The notes under the pieces: generated by a model
What the model saw: only the letters and a program-made list of their open reading frames with translations
What the model was told of the DNA's origin: nothing
Databases searched by the model: none
Program-made: the position numbers and the translations under genes
Assembly (NCBI RefSeq): GCF_900142095.1
Contig: NZ_FQZP01000001.1
Location: 95,093-159,092, forward strand
Direction: 5' to 3'
From: Thermoclostridium caenicola
GTDB lineage: Bacteria > Bacillota > Clostridia > DSM-8532
Length of the DNA stretch: 64,000 nt
Part shown: piece after piece, positions 26,898 to 35,799 of the stretch
Layout: every line of letters begins with the position of its first letter
Position numbering within the stretch: position 1 is the stretch's first letter

Positions 26898-27811
26898 AGT
26901 CCGGCCCTCCTTTTCAGGATTGAAAACAGCAGGTTGATGCTGAGAATAAACACAAACAGCACGACAGCGGTGGCAATCAGTGCTTCCCGGTGCAGGTCGG
27001 CCGCATATCCCATTTCCATCACAATATTGCTGGTCAGCGTACGAACGCCCTTTAACAGGCTGTCGGGGATCACCGGCCAGTTGCCGGCTACCATCATGAC
27101 CGCCATGGCCTCACCAATGGCCCGCCCTATTCCCAGGATGACCGAGGCGGCCACCCCTGATTTGGCCGCCGGTAGTACCACCCTGAAAACAGCCCGCTCA
27201 TGGGTCGCTCCCAGGGCCAGGGCACCCTCGTAATAGCTCTGCGGCACTGCGTTCAGCGCCGATTCCGACACCGTGATGATGGTGGGCAGGATCATCATTC
27301 CCAGCAGTACACAGGCGGCCAGCAGGCTGGAACCGTTTCCGCCGAAAAGCTCACGGATGAGAGGCACGATGACCACCAGGCCAAAAAAGCCGAAAACCAC
27401 GGAAGGGATGCCTGCAAGCAGCGATACGGCAGGCTTCATAAACTTCAGCATTCGCCTGGACGCAAACCGTGACATGAACAATGCCGTCAGTATGCCGGCC
27501 GGCACGCCCACAAGGAGTGCCCCGGCTGTCACATAGAGGCTTCCGAGGATCATGGGCATGATGCCATAGAGGTTATTGCTCGGTTTCCACCTGGTACCCG
27601 TTAAAAAGTCGAACACACCAATCCGCACCATGCCCGGAATACCATTGGCCAGCAGAAATGCGCAGATAAGCACCACCGCAAGAACACAAATGCAGGCCGC
27701 AGCGGCAAAGAGGCCGGCGGCCAGCGACTCCCGGAAACATTTCAATGAAACGTTTTTTCCCTCGGCCGGGCCGAAAGCAATACCGCCCCGGTCGCTTCTT
27801 CTTTCAGCCAT
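26894..27811 (-). CDS. pstC: Phosphate ABC transporter permease PstC
   Basis: About 305 residues with six predicted helices. It contains GIPSVVFGFFGLVV and the EAA loop (SALNAVPQSYYEGALALGATH). ATG 27811 overlaps the pstS stop region; a GTG at 27820 is an alternative start three codons upstream. Confidence 0.94.
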   Translation of the reverse strand: MAERRSDRGGIAFGPAEGKNVSLKCFRESLAAGLFAAAACICVLAVVLICAFLLANGIPGMVRIGVFDFLTGTRWKPSNNLYGIMPMILGSLYVTAGALLVGVPAGILTALFMSRFASRRMLKFMKPAVSLLAGIPSVVFGFFGLVVIVPLIRELFGGNGSSLLAACVLLGMMILPTIITVSESALNAVPQSYYEGALALGATHERAVFRVVLPAAKSGVAASVILGIGRAIGEAMAVMMVAGNWPVIPDSLLKGVRTLTSNIVMEMGYAADLHREALIATAVVLFVFILSINLLFSILKRRAGL

Positions 27812-28664
27812 CCAGTTCACCCCAGCGGGTTATCTCCCCCATGAAAATGGCCCGCACCTGCTGGCTGGTAAGGCCGGTCACAGGGTTTTGGTTGTTTACA
27901 ATGACCGCGATGCCATCCATGGCGATAACCGTGGGGGTGAGCCCTGCGGCCAGCTCGCTGTCCTTAAGCTCCCTGGAAGCCATGCCGATATCGCACACAC
28001 CGTCAATGACAGACTTGATCCCGGTGGAGGAATCGCTTTGCTGTATCTCGATTTCGACGTTGGGATTGACCGCCAGATAGGCTTCCTTCAGCTTTTCCAT
28101 CACAGGTGTCACGGAGGAGGATCCTGCCACCACCACTTTCCCCGGTATGGCACTTCCGGCATAGGCCGGTGCGTCGTCCACCGCTGCGATGTAGCCGTTT
28201 TCCTCGATGACCTTTTGTCCTTCCGAGCTCATGATGAAGTCGATAAAGGCCCGGGCAGGTTCCGAAACATCCGCTCCTGTGGCGATATTGAAAGGCCGTG
28301 CGATCCTGTACTTTCCCGACTTGATGTTTTCAACGGTCGGGGCCGCGCCGTCTATTTCAAGGGCTTTTACGGTATCGTTGAGAGAACCCAGCGATATGTA
28401 CCCGATGGCATTGGGGTTGCCCGCCACACTGGTCATCATGACCGACGTACTGTTGGTAATATCCGCCTGTTCCGTGGTGTGATCGATTTTATTGCCGTTT
28501 GCATCCTTTTCCTCAATTCCGAAAAGTTCAATGAAAGCGCTGCGTGTCCCGCTGCCTTCCTCGCGGGCGATCACGGCAATGGCATCATCCTTTTGGGCGC
28601 TGCATCCTGCCAGCAGGACCAGGGCTGTGGCCGCCGCAGAGAGCCTTACCAAAGCTTTTTTCAT
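27804..28664 (-). CDS. pstS: Phosphate-binding lipoprotein PstS
   Basis: About 286 residues. A lipoprotein signal (MKKALVRLSAAATALVLLAGC) places the mature protein on the outer face of the membrane. Phosphate-binding signatures are VVAGSSSVTPVMEKL, IQQSDSSTGIKSV and AREEGSGTRSAF. ATG 28664 is chosen for the signal peptide and the GAGAGGGATGG site; the frame is open further upstream but runs into the promoter. First gene of the pst-pho operon. Confidence 0.95.
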   Translation of the reverse strand: MKKALVRLSAAATALVLLAGCSAQKDDAIAVIAREEGSGTRSAFIELFGIEEKDANGNKIDHTTEQADITNSTSVMMTSVAGNPNAIGYISLGSLNDTVKALEIDGAAPTVENIKSGKYRIARPFNIATGADVSEPARAFIDFIMSSEGQKVIEENGYIAAVDDAPAYAGSAIPGKVVVAGSSSVTPVMEKLKEAYLAVNPNVEIEIQQSDSSTGIKSVIDGVCDIGMASRELKDSELAAGLTPTVIAMDGIAVIVNNQNPVTGLTSQQVRAIFMGEITRWGELDG

Positions 28665-28697
28665 TTTCCATCCCTCTCTTTCGTTTTGTACATCTGG

Positions 28698-28751
28698 ATA
28701 ATAACGCAGCCGTGTTTTGGACAAATAAGGTATATGTTAAATCTTTGTAAA
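28698..28751 (-). promoter_or_regulatory. Pho box and -10 of the pst-pho operon
   Basis: On the minus strand TTTACA (28751-28746), 5 nt, TTAACA (28740-28735), 6 nt, TTATTT (28728-28723): direct TTAACA-type repeats about 11 bp apart, as in Firmicutes PhoP boxes. A TATTAT (28703-28698) follows 19 nt later, a position consistent with activation. Confidence 0.75.
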
Positions 28752-28988
28752 GTGCTGCACGGGGCAACGCTGGTCTTTATGCATCATCCGGAACAGGTGA
28801 CTTGCATACTCCAGGCCGCCTTTTGGACCTTCGCGGCCTATTCCTTCCTTGCCGCGTTTCTGAACGACATCGAAGGCATACAATGGGCCGATATGACTAC
28901 CGGAACATTCATTGGCTTTATCCTGGCATTGACTGTCTTTGCCATCCGGTGCATCATCACTGACAGAAAGCAAACCAAAACGGAGTAG
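28734..28988 (+). CDS. Small membrane protein paired with an XRE regulator
   Basis: Up to 84 residues with two probable membrane helices (ILQAAFWTFAAYSFLAAFL and TTGTFIGFILALTVFAIRC) and a short basic tail. It ends 3 nt before an XRE regulator gene, a pairing common in Firmicutes. The start is uncertain: ATG 28734 has only a weak AAGG and lies inside the divergent Pho box, so translation may begin later, or the gene may be 5'-truncated. Confidence 0.5.
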   Translation: MLNLCKVLHGATLVFMHHPEQVTCILQAAFWTFAAYSFLAAFLNDIEGIQWADMTTGTFIGFILALTVFAIRCIITDRKQTKTE

Positions 28989-28991
28989 ATT

Positions 28992-29192
28992 ATGGAGAAC
29001 TTAAGGCTGAAAGCTGCCCGTGTCGCGAAGGATATGTCCCAGCAGGATCTGGCCGATGCGGTGGGCGTTTCGCACCAAACCATCAACGCCATTGAAAATG
29101 GCGACTACAACCCCACTATCAGGCTGTGCATCGCCATATGCCGCACACTGGGTAAAACCTTGGATGAGCTGTTCTGGGAGGAGAACGGATAA
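28992..29192 (+). CDS. XRE/Cro-type helix-turn-helix regulator
   Basis: A 66-residue single-domain DNA-binding protein: RLKAARVAKDMSQQDLADAVGV, SHQTINAIENGDYNPT, then LGKTLDELFW. This is the compact YozG/PlcR-N-like class usually encoded with a small membrane protein, as here. Start ATG 28992 behind GGAG. Target unknown. Confidence 0.92.
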   Translation: MENLRLKAARVAKDMSQQDLADAVGVSHQTINAIENGDYNPTIRLCIAICRTLGKTLDELFWEENG

Positions 29193-29233
29193 AACCCGGA
29201 GGGCGGCGCATTTTCTGCGCCGCCCTCCGGGTT
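29193..29233. terminator. Bidirectional terminator
   Basis: AACCCGGAGGGCGGCGCA (29193-29210) pairs perfectly with 29216-29233 across a 5-nt loop. It lies between the convergent XRE and lactate dehydrogenase genes. Confidence 0.88.
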
Positions 29234-29251
29234 AAGCCTGGATCAAATCTG

Positions 29252-30289
29252 TCAGAAGCACCTTCCCTTGCCCTGCTTCTCGCAGCTACCGTACTTGGCG
29301 CACTGATAACAGATCTCGTTGGTGAGATCCTCACCGTCAAAGAACTGGCGCAGGTTCTCCAGAGTCGTCTCAGCGATATTCTTCAATGCCTCATCGGTCA
29401 AAAAGGCCTGGTGGGACGTCACGACCACATTGGGCATGGAAATCAGCCTGGCCAGCACATCGTCCTGGATGATGGCATTGGAGTAGTCCTCAAAAAAGAT
29501 GTCGGATTCCTCCTCATAGACATCCAGACCGGCACCGCCGATCTTGCCGTTCTTGATGGCCTCCAGCAGAGCTTCGCTGTCGATGAGAGCCCCCCTGGAG
29601 GTGTTGATGATGATGACACCGTCCTTCATCAGCGCGATGCTGTCCTGGTTGATGATATGGTAGGTCTCTTTCGTTAAGGGTGCGTGGAGGGAGATGATGT
29701 CGGATCGCCTGAAAAGCTCCTCCAGTTCCACATATTCAATGCCGCTGTCTTTGGCCGGGAACGGATCATAGGCGATGACCTTCATGCCGAATCCCTTGCA
29801 GATGTCTACAAACACCCGTCCGATTTTACCGGTACCCACCACACCCATGGTCTTTCCGAACAGGTCAAAGCCCGTCAGCCCGTTGATGCTGAAGTTGAAG
29901 TCACGGGTCCGGATATAGGCCCGGTGGATCTTGCGGTTCAGGGTCAGGAGCAGGGCCATGGCGTGCTCGGCCACCGCATGGGGCGAATAGGCGGGAACCC
30001 GCACCACATGGATCTTGCCATAAGCCGCCTTGAAATCCACGTTGTTGTACCCGGCGCAGCGCAGGGCAAGGATCCGGATATCCTGGTCGCTCAGGATGCT
30101 TATGGTTTTCTCATCGATGACGTCGTTGACAAAGGCCACCACGCCGTCCAGTCCGGCACACATGACAGCGGTGTCGCTGTTCAGCTTGCTTTCGAAATAT
30201 TTGAACTCAAATCCGTATTTATCCTTGAGCCTGTCGAACCAAATCCGGTCATAGGGCTTTGTATCAAAAAACGCTATATTTTTCATCAT
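29252..30289 (-). CDS. D-lactate dehydrogenase (D-2-hydroxyacid dehydrogenase family) with Cys-rich tail
   Basis: A 345-residue NAD-dependent enzyme that reduces pyruvate to D-lactate. It has the family features RCAGYNNVD, AVAEHAMALLLTLNRK, the Rossmann GTGKIG, SRGALIDSEALL (catalytic Arg/Glu region follows) and SHQAFLTDEA with the catalytic His. The tail NEICYQCAKYGSCEKQGKGRCF carries four cysteines not needed for catalysis, possibly metal-binding or redox-active. Start ATG 30289 behind AAGGAG. Likely fermentative NADH disposal. Confidence 0.9.
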   Translation of the reverse strand: MMKNIAFFDTKPYDRIWFDRLKDKYGFEFKYFESKLNSDTAVMCAGLDGVVAFVNDVIDEKTISILSDQDIRILALRCAGYNNVDFKAAYGKIHVVRVPAYSPHAVAEHAMALLLTLNRKIHRAYIRTRDFNFSINGLTGFDLFGKTMGVVGTGKIGRVFVDICKGFGMKVIAYDPFPAKDSGIEYVELEELFRRSDIISLHAPLTKETYHIINQDSIALMKDGVIIINTSRGALIDSEALLEAIKNGKIGGAGLDVYEEESDIFFEDYSNAIIQDDVLARLISMPNVVVTSHQAFLTDEALKNIAETTLENLRQFFDGEDLTNEICYQCAKYGSCEKQGKGRCF

Positions 30290-30638
30290 GAATCACTCCT
30301 TTCTGTATCTCATCCCGAAATTTGAGGGAAATATCCATAGTTATTTGTATTATTTATATTTACCACCAATTATGCCCCGTCCATCGCTCCCGTCATTCAT
30401 TCTGTCCATTCAAACAGGCAAATTCCTACTCGGGCCTTCGCAAAATCCGCCCGGCACCATGCAACACGGGGAATACAACATCCGGGTCATTGATGTACCA
30501 ACATTGAAATACTGTTACACCTGCTTCAATTTATGGTATACTCAAGAAAGGAACCGGCAATATCAACTGGTTCTGTTGATTGTTAGCAATTCGGACTTAT
30601 ATCCGTCCAAAAGCAAAAATCATGTTTGAGGTGATTGC
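30290..30638. other. Divergent intergenic region (D-LDH / xylanase)
   Basis: About 350 bp without a supported gene. A possible plus-strand -10 (TATACT, about 30537-30542) with a poor TTACAC -35, 16 nt upstream, could serve the xylanase. AT-rich sequence around 30330-30360 probably holds the minus-strand ldh promoter. No clear operator was recognised. Confidence 0.35.
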
Positions 30639-31856
30639 ATGCTAAGGGGTTCAATCGTGAAAAGCAGGTCTTTCCTTTTGCTTCTGATCATCAGTCTTTT
30701 TGTGTTCATGCTTTCCGGCTGCGGCGCGGATAATCAAACCTCCGTGACCCCGACCCCGGAGCCATCCACTCCCCCCACTCCGACACCAACTCCCGAGCCG
30801 TCTCCGGAAACCAGCGATTCAGGGAGCAACAAGCCGAAAGGCCCGGTTTACGAGCCCATCGGTTCTTCATTGGCCGAAGCTTACGCTGATTATTTTCTGA
30901 TAGGCACAATCTATACGCCCAATACCCTTGTCGACCCGGAAAGAAGCCTGGTAATCGAACAGTTCAACTGCATCACACCGGAAAACATCATGAAGCCTGA
31001 GAGTATGCAGCCCAGTGAGGGCTATTTCGCCTTCACCCTGCCCGACGCCATGTTGAAGTTTGCCGAGGAGAACAATATCAAGGTGATTGGACATACCCTC
31101 GTATGGCACCAGCAATCCGGAAGATTCCTGGGCCAGACCTCGGACCGTGAAAAGGCCATAGAACAGCTTCGCAACCATATTACCAACGTCGTCGGCAACT
31201 ACAAGGGCAGGATTATGGCCTGGGATGTGGTCAACGAGGCTGTGAAAGACGGCGCGCCTCTCCCCGCGGACGGTGACTGGACCAAATGCCTGCGGGAAAC
31301 ACAATGGCTGAGATCCATCGGTCCCGACTACATAGAAATGGCATTCCGGTTTGCCCATGAGGCCGACCCCGACGCTAAGCTTTACTACAACGACTATAAC
31401 ATGAACGACGAAGTCAAGGCCAAAGTCGTCCACGCCATGGTCAAGGACCTCAGGGCAAAGGGTGTACCCATCCACGGCATCGGTATGCAGGGACATTATG
31501 ACACCAATGTTTCCATCGAATCGGTTGAGAAAAGCATAAAAATGTTCTCTGAGCTTGGTGTTGAGGTAAGCATCACTGAACTGGATATCTCCGTTAACGA
31601 TGCCTCCGTATCGAAATCCCTCACCGAGGAGCAGGAAGTCAGGCAGGCCATCGTATACGCAAAGCTGTTCAAGCTGTTCAAACAGTACAAGGACAACATC
31701 GTAAGGGTAACCTTCTGGGGAACCATCGATTCTAAGAGCTGGCGCAGAGACAAGTTCCCGTGCCTGTTCAGAAACGACTATACTCCAAAGGAAGCTTACT
31801 ATGCGATTCTGGATCCCGAAAAGTACCTTGCCGAACATGGCGTAGCGGAAGAGTAG
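30639..31856 (+). CDS. GH10 endo-1,4-beta-xylanase lipoprotein
   Basis: A 405-residue enzyme. A lipoprotein signal ends in LSG-C28, followed by a Thr/Pro/Glu-rich linker (about 35-70) and one GH10 catalytic domain. The acid/base E200 lies in WDVVNEAV and the nucleophile E314 in ITELDIS; the substrate-binding GHTLVWHQQ and the late TFWGTIDSKSW are also present. It should hydrolyse xylan at the cell surface. GTG 30657, behind AAGGGG with 7-nt spacing, is a good alternative start that keeps the lipobox. No cellulose-binding or dockerin module. Confidence 0.93.
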   Translation: MLRGSIVKSRSFLLLLIISLFVFMLSGCGADNQTSVTPTPEPSTPPTPTPTPEPSPETSDSGSNKPKGPVYEPIGSSLAEAYADYFLIGTIYTPNTLVDPERSLVIEQFNCITPENIMKPESMQPSEGYFAFTLPDAMLKFAEENNIKVIGHTLVWHQQSGRFLGQTSDREKAIEQLRNHITNVVGNYKGRIMAWDVVNEAVKDGAPLPADGDWTKCLRETQWLRSIGPDYIEMAFRFAHEADPDAKLYYNDYNMNDEVKAKVVHAMVKDLRAKGVPIHGIGMQGHYDTNVSIESVEKSIKMFSELGVEVSITELDISVNDASVSKSLTEEQEVRQAIVYAKLFKLFKQYKDNIVRVTFWGTIDSKSWRRDKFPCLFRNDYTPKEAYYAILDPEKYLAEHGVAEE

Positions 31857-31892
31857 GGAGTCACATAAACCTCAGCCAAATATCCATATGGA

Positions 31893-31918
31893 ACAGGGGC
31901 CAAACGGCCCCTGTTTTT
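31893..31918 (+). terminator. Terminator of the xylanase gene
   Basis: ACAGGGGCC (31893-31901) pairs with GGCCCCTGT (31906-31914) around AAAC, followed by a T run. Confidence 0.92.
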
Positions 31919-31993
31919 ATGCCTGAAACGCACTTTTTTAAACCTTCATGCCTGGGATAAACTTTTGTGTCCCAGGGCTCACGGTGGTTTTAC

Positions 31994-34900
31994 TCATATT
32001 GCTATGACATCCCCGTTGTAAAAGAGATAGATATACCGCTCCTTCACCTTTTTACCGGTGAGGATTTCCAGGGCTTTTGCATAGTATTGTATCTGCATGG
32101 CATAGCGATCCCGGATGGTCCTCTCTTCCCCCGGGGATATCCGATCGGTTTTGTAGTCGATAAGAACCAGCCCGTCCGGTTCCTCAAAGAAACAGTCGAT
32201 AACGCCCTGAAGCAGGATGGGTTCCCGCCCCATATCCCCCTGGATATGGGGGTACAGCTCGCAGCAGGGTATCTCAATATTGAAGGGCACCTCCCGGTTG
32301 ATTTGTCCGCAGGCCAGGAGCCGCTTGCCCAAATCAGAGTCCAGGAAGCGCCTGATTTTGTCCGTATCCACGCTGTCAGCCTGGACCCGTGTCAAAAGAT
32401 CCTTTGATACCATGTCTTCGATCTGCTGATCCAGGTTGGGGTTCTTAAAGTTCAGATGCTGCATGACAAAATGCATCACCGTACCCTTTTCGGCCGCATT
32501 CAGTCCCTTCCTTTCCTCCAGGAACAGGGGCTTTTTCACCATCCGGGTCAGGTATCCGGGCGGATCGCCCCTTTCGTCAGACAGCTGCGGATCAAACCGG
32601 CGCTTGAGCTCGGTAACCGAGAACTTGGCCTGGACCCGGGCCAATGCCGCATAAGGGTATTCCCAGTTGAGCCGCCTGTCAATCTCCTGATGATATCCGT
32701 TTTGATCGTCCGGGTTTTCACCGCCTTCGAGCCATTGGAAAAACTCGGTTTCCCCGGTTTCTTCCTCCGTCGGACCTTCAGGCACCTGATCCCGGTTCCA
32801 GAATGCAACCTGCCAGCGGGACGTATCATCCAGCACAAGCCCATTGAAACCATAATCCTGCGGCAGCCGATCCCGCAGCAGATTGCAGCCCTTGTGACGC
32901 ATCAGGGCGGGAACGATCCAGTCCAGATATGTGCCGGCCCTGGCCATTTCATAGGCCGGCAGCTTCTGATCCCTTGTATTGGCCGGTTCCGACCAGCGCT
33001 CCAGGGCCCGCGCCGCATCCCTGACCGTTCCGGTGATAACGAGCTTTTCCCTGGCACGGGTGAGGGCCACGTAAAGGATGCGCATTTCCTCCGAAAGGGT
33101 TTCCAGCCGGATTTTCTCCCGGATGGCCAATTTTGCGGCCGATGGCCATGAAACCCTGAGTTTCGTGTCCACCACATCGGGGCCGAATCCCAGATCCTGA
33201 TGGAGCAGGATACTCCTGTTCATGTCCTGCAGGTTGAACTTCTTGCCGCAGCCGGCCAGGAACACCACCGGGAACTCCAGGCCCTTGCTCTTGTGGATGC
33301 TCATGATCCGCACCACATTGTCGTTTTCGCTGAGGATCATGGCGCTTCCCATATCACCGCGGCTGCTTTTCAGCTTATCAATGAAGGAGATGAAGTTGAA
33401 CAACCCCTTGTAGCTGGTCTTTTCAAACTGCCTGGCCCGATCATACAGGATCCTCAGGTTGGCCTGGCGCTGTTCGCCGGCCGGCATGGCGCCAACCATG
33501 CCATAGTAGCCCGTCTCCTGGTAAAGCTGCCAGATCAGCTGGTCGGTGGACATGTATAGGGCCATTTCGCGCCATCTTCCGAGCTTCTCCAAAAAATCGG
33601 CAGCCCGGGCAGCTGTTTCTCCGCTTTGGGTTTCGGCCAGCTTGCAGAGAGCATGATACAGCAGTCCCTTCCTGTCTGCCAGGCGGATTTCGGCCAGCTC
33701 GTCGGTGGTGAAGGAGAAGATGGGCGACCGGAGCACCGAGAGCAGGGGGATGTCCTGCAGCGGGTTGTCAATAACCTGGAGCAGGGACAGTACCACCTGC
33801 ACCTCAATGGTCTTGAAAAACCCGGTTCCCGTGTCGGCAAAGACCGGGATGCCCATCAGGCCCAGTTCCTCGGTGAATACCTCGCTCCAGTTCCTGGTGG
33901 TCCGGAGCAGGATGACAATATCCCGGTACGTGAGCGGGCGGTATTCCCCCCTGGATTTGTCCCATACGGCATATATCCGGCCTTCTTCATCGGGTGTGAG
34001 CAGTTTCCTGATCCGGCGTGCGATGATCCTGGCCTCGCACTGGATGCTGTCCAGCATTTCCTCATCCTCGGTTTCCACGTCGCCGGCATCTTGGGTTTCG
34101 GCGTCCGCAGCCGTTTCCGGATTCCCTTCGCCGGTCTGGATCAGGTGGAGTTCCGCTTCCCCTCCCACCCGGACCGAATCATTGGGGGCAGCATGGAAAA
34201 CAGCGCCGGGATGCAGGGCTTCCGCATCGGTATAATCCAGCTCTCCCACCTGCTGCGACATGATCTGTCCGAACAGGAAATTGACCGCATCAATCACTTC
34301 CCTGCGGCTGCGGAAGTTCCTGTAAAGCAGGATCTTCCGGTAGGGCTCTCCCTTTTCGGGTGAATAGGTATTGTACTTTTCCATGAAAAGATCCGGGCAT
34401 GCCTGCCTGAATCGATAGATGCTCTGCTTCACATCACCCACCATGAAGATGTTGGGTCTTCCCTCGTCCGACCTGGATATCATCCGGATGATGAGTTCCT
34501 GGACCATGTTGCTGTCCTGGTACTCATCCACCATGATCTCCGCAAAACGCTCCCTGTAAGCCCTGGCCGTGGGGGATGGGCTAGGCTTGCCGTTCTCATC
34601 CTTTTCCATCAGCAGTTCCAGGCACAAATGCTCCAGATCGTTGAAATCGACCAGCGATTTTCGCGCTTTCTTTTCCTTATACTTAACGGCCAGTCCGGAA
34701 GCAAGTTCAGCCAGGCAGCGCATCCTTGGAAAAAGCCCCTTCAGATCCCTGACAATCTGTTCCGAACTGTCTGTAAACATTCTCTCCCGCAATTTCCTGA
34801 TGCCGGCCTTCACATCATCTCTCAGCCGTTTGACCGTTTCCTGGGCATTTGCATCCGCATCCTTGCCCAGCCTGGGCATCCGGCTGAAAGCCATCTCCTG

Positions 34901-35773
34901 GATCAGCAGGAAGACCCGATCCCATACCGGTTCCCTCAAGGAACCGCCGGCATCGGTATCCAACGCCTCTGAAATCAGCCGGACCATGGCATCGATCCGG
35001 TCGTAGTCTTCCCTCAGGACGGGTATGTACTTGTCCAGTCCTTCCGCTTCACGGCATATGGCCATGGCCTTTCCGGCCATTTCCCTGAGACCTTCAAGCT
35101 CCAGCCGGGCTGTGCCCAGCAGCGTCCTGCCCCACGGTGTATGGCTGAAATCGGTTCCTTCCGGCAGGTCCAGGGCCTGAGCCATCTCCTTCAGCCTGGC
35201 TTCCGGCCATGGGCTGCTCTGGACGAAATTATACAGGTTGAACACCATGTCCATGAGGGCTTGATCATCATGATTTCCGCCATAGCTTTCCAGGAGCTCA
35301 AAAAAGTCCTGGTTATCCTCTTTCTCATACTGTTCCTCAAAGACCTCGCCGAGGGCTTCCAGCTTCATCAGCGTGCTTTCGGTCTCATCGGCAATCCGGA
35401 AACCGGGATCGATGTCCAGATTCTGAAAATTGCTGCGTATGACTTCCAGGCAGAAAGAATGGATGGTGGTGATGCAGGCCTTGTTCAAAAGCGTCAACTG
35501 GCGCTGGAGCTGGCGGTTGTCAGGCTCTTTTTCCAACGCCTGGGAGATAGCCTCTCCAATCCTTTCCCGCATCTCGGTGGCCGCCGCGTTGGTGAAGGTC
35601 ACCACCAGCAGCCTGTCGATGTCTACAGGCGCTTCGGGGCTGGTGATCTTCCGGATGATCCTTTCCACCAGCACGGCCGTTTTGCCCGCTCCGGCCGCAG
35701 CCGCCACCAAAAGGTTCCCACTGTTCTCCGTTATGGCTTCCCATTGCTCATTGGTCCATCTGGCATTTCCCAT
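31994..35773 (-). CDS. addA: ATP-dependent helicase/nuclease subunit A (AddA)
   Basis: A 1259-residue UvrD-type helicase-nuclease, counterpart of RecB. Walker A is AAAGAGKTAVLVERI, motif II is VDEYQDSN, and motif VI is in RILYVALTRAREKLVITG. The C-terminal RecB-family nuclease has GLVLIDYKTDR followed by YAMQIQYYAKAL. With AddB it processes double-strand breaks to a Chi-regulated 3' overhang for RecA. The start at 35773 follows AAGGGAG. It lies 26 nt after addB in the same operon. Confidence 0.96.
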   Translation of the reverse strand: MGNARWTNEQWEAITENSGNLLVAAAAGAGKTAVLVERIIRKITSPEAPVDIDRLLVVTFTNAAATEMRERIGEAISQALEKEPDNRQLQRQLTLLNKACITTIHSFCLEVIRSNFQNLDIDPGFRIADETESTLMKLEALGEVFEEQYEKEDNQDFFELLESYGGNHDDQALMDMVFNLYNFVQSSPWPEARLKEMAQALDLPEGTDFSHTPWGRTLLGTARLELEGLREMAGKAMAICREAEGLDKYIPVLREDYDRIDAMVRLISEALDTDAGGSLREPVWDRVFLLIQEMAFSRMPRLGKDADANAQETVKRLRDDVKAGIRKLRERMFTDSSEQIVRDLKGLFPRMRCLAELASGLAVKYKEKKARKSLVDFNDLEHLCLELLMEKDENGKPSPSPTARAYRERFAEIMVDEYQDSNMVQELIIRMISRSDEGRPNIFMVGDVKQSIYRFRQACPDLFMEKYNTYSPEKGEPYRKILLYRNFRSRREVIDAVNFLFGQIMSQQVGELDYTDAEALHPGAVFHAAPNDSVRVGGEAELHLIQTGEGNPETAADAETQDAGDVETEDEEMLDSIQCEARIIARRIRKLLTPDEEGRIYAVWDKSRGEYRPLTYRDIVILLRTTRNWSEVFTEELGLMGIPVFADTGTGFFKTIEVQVVLSLLQVIDNPLQDIPLLSVLRSPIFSFTTDELAEIRLADRKGLLYHALCKLAETQSGETAARAADFLEKLGRWREMALYMSTDQLIWQLYQETGYYGMVGAMPAGEQRQANLRILYDRARQFEKTSYKGLFNFISFIDKLKSSRGDMGSAMILSENDNVVRIMSIHKSKGLEFPVVFLAGCGKKFNLQDMNRSILLHQDLGFGPDVVDTKLRVSWPSAAKLAIREKIRLETLSEEMRILYVALTRAREKLVITGTVRDAARALERWSEPANTRDQKLPAYEMARAGTYLDWIVPALMRHKGCNLLRDRLPQDYGFNGLVLDDTSRWQVAFWNRDQVPEGPTEEETGETEFFQWLEGGENPDDQNGYHQEIDRRLNWEYPYAALARVQAKFSVTELKRRFDPQLSDERGDPPGYLTRMVKKPLFLEERKGLNAAEKGTVMHFVMQHLNFKNPNLDQQIEDMVSKDLLTRVQADSVDTDKIRRFLDSDLGKRLLACGQINREVPFNIEIPCCELYPHIQGDMGREPILLQGVIDCFFEEPDGLVLIDYKTDRISPGEERTIRDRYAMQIQYYAKALEILTGKKVKERYIYLFYNGDVIAI

Positions 35774-35799
35774 GAACCCGTACTCCCTTCATCCAACCG

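Noticed and set aside
27576..28733. Long plus-strand open frame opposite pstC/pstS
   Set aside because: Antisense shadow of well-supported pst genes. Only the last part (from about 28734) lies outside them and has membrane-protein character.
30867..31838. Minus-strand frame opposite the xylanase
   Set aside because: The xylanase has complete catalytic motifs; the antisense frame has none.
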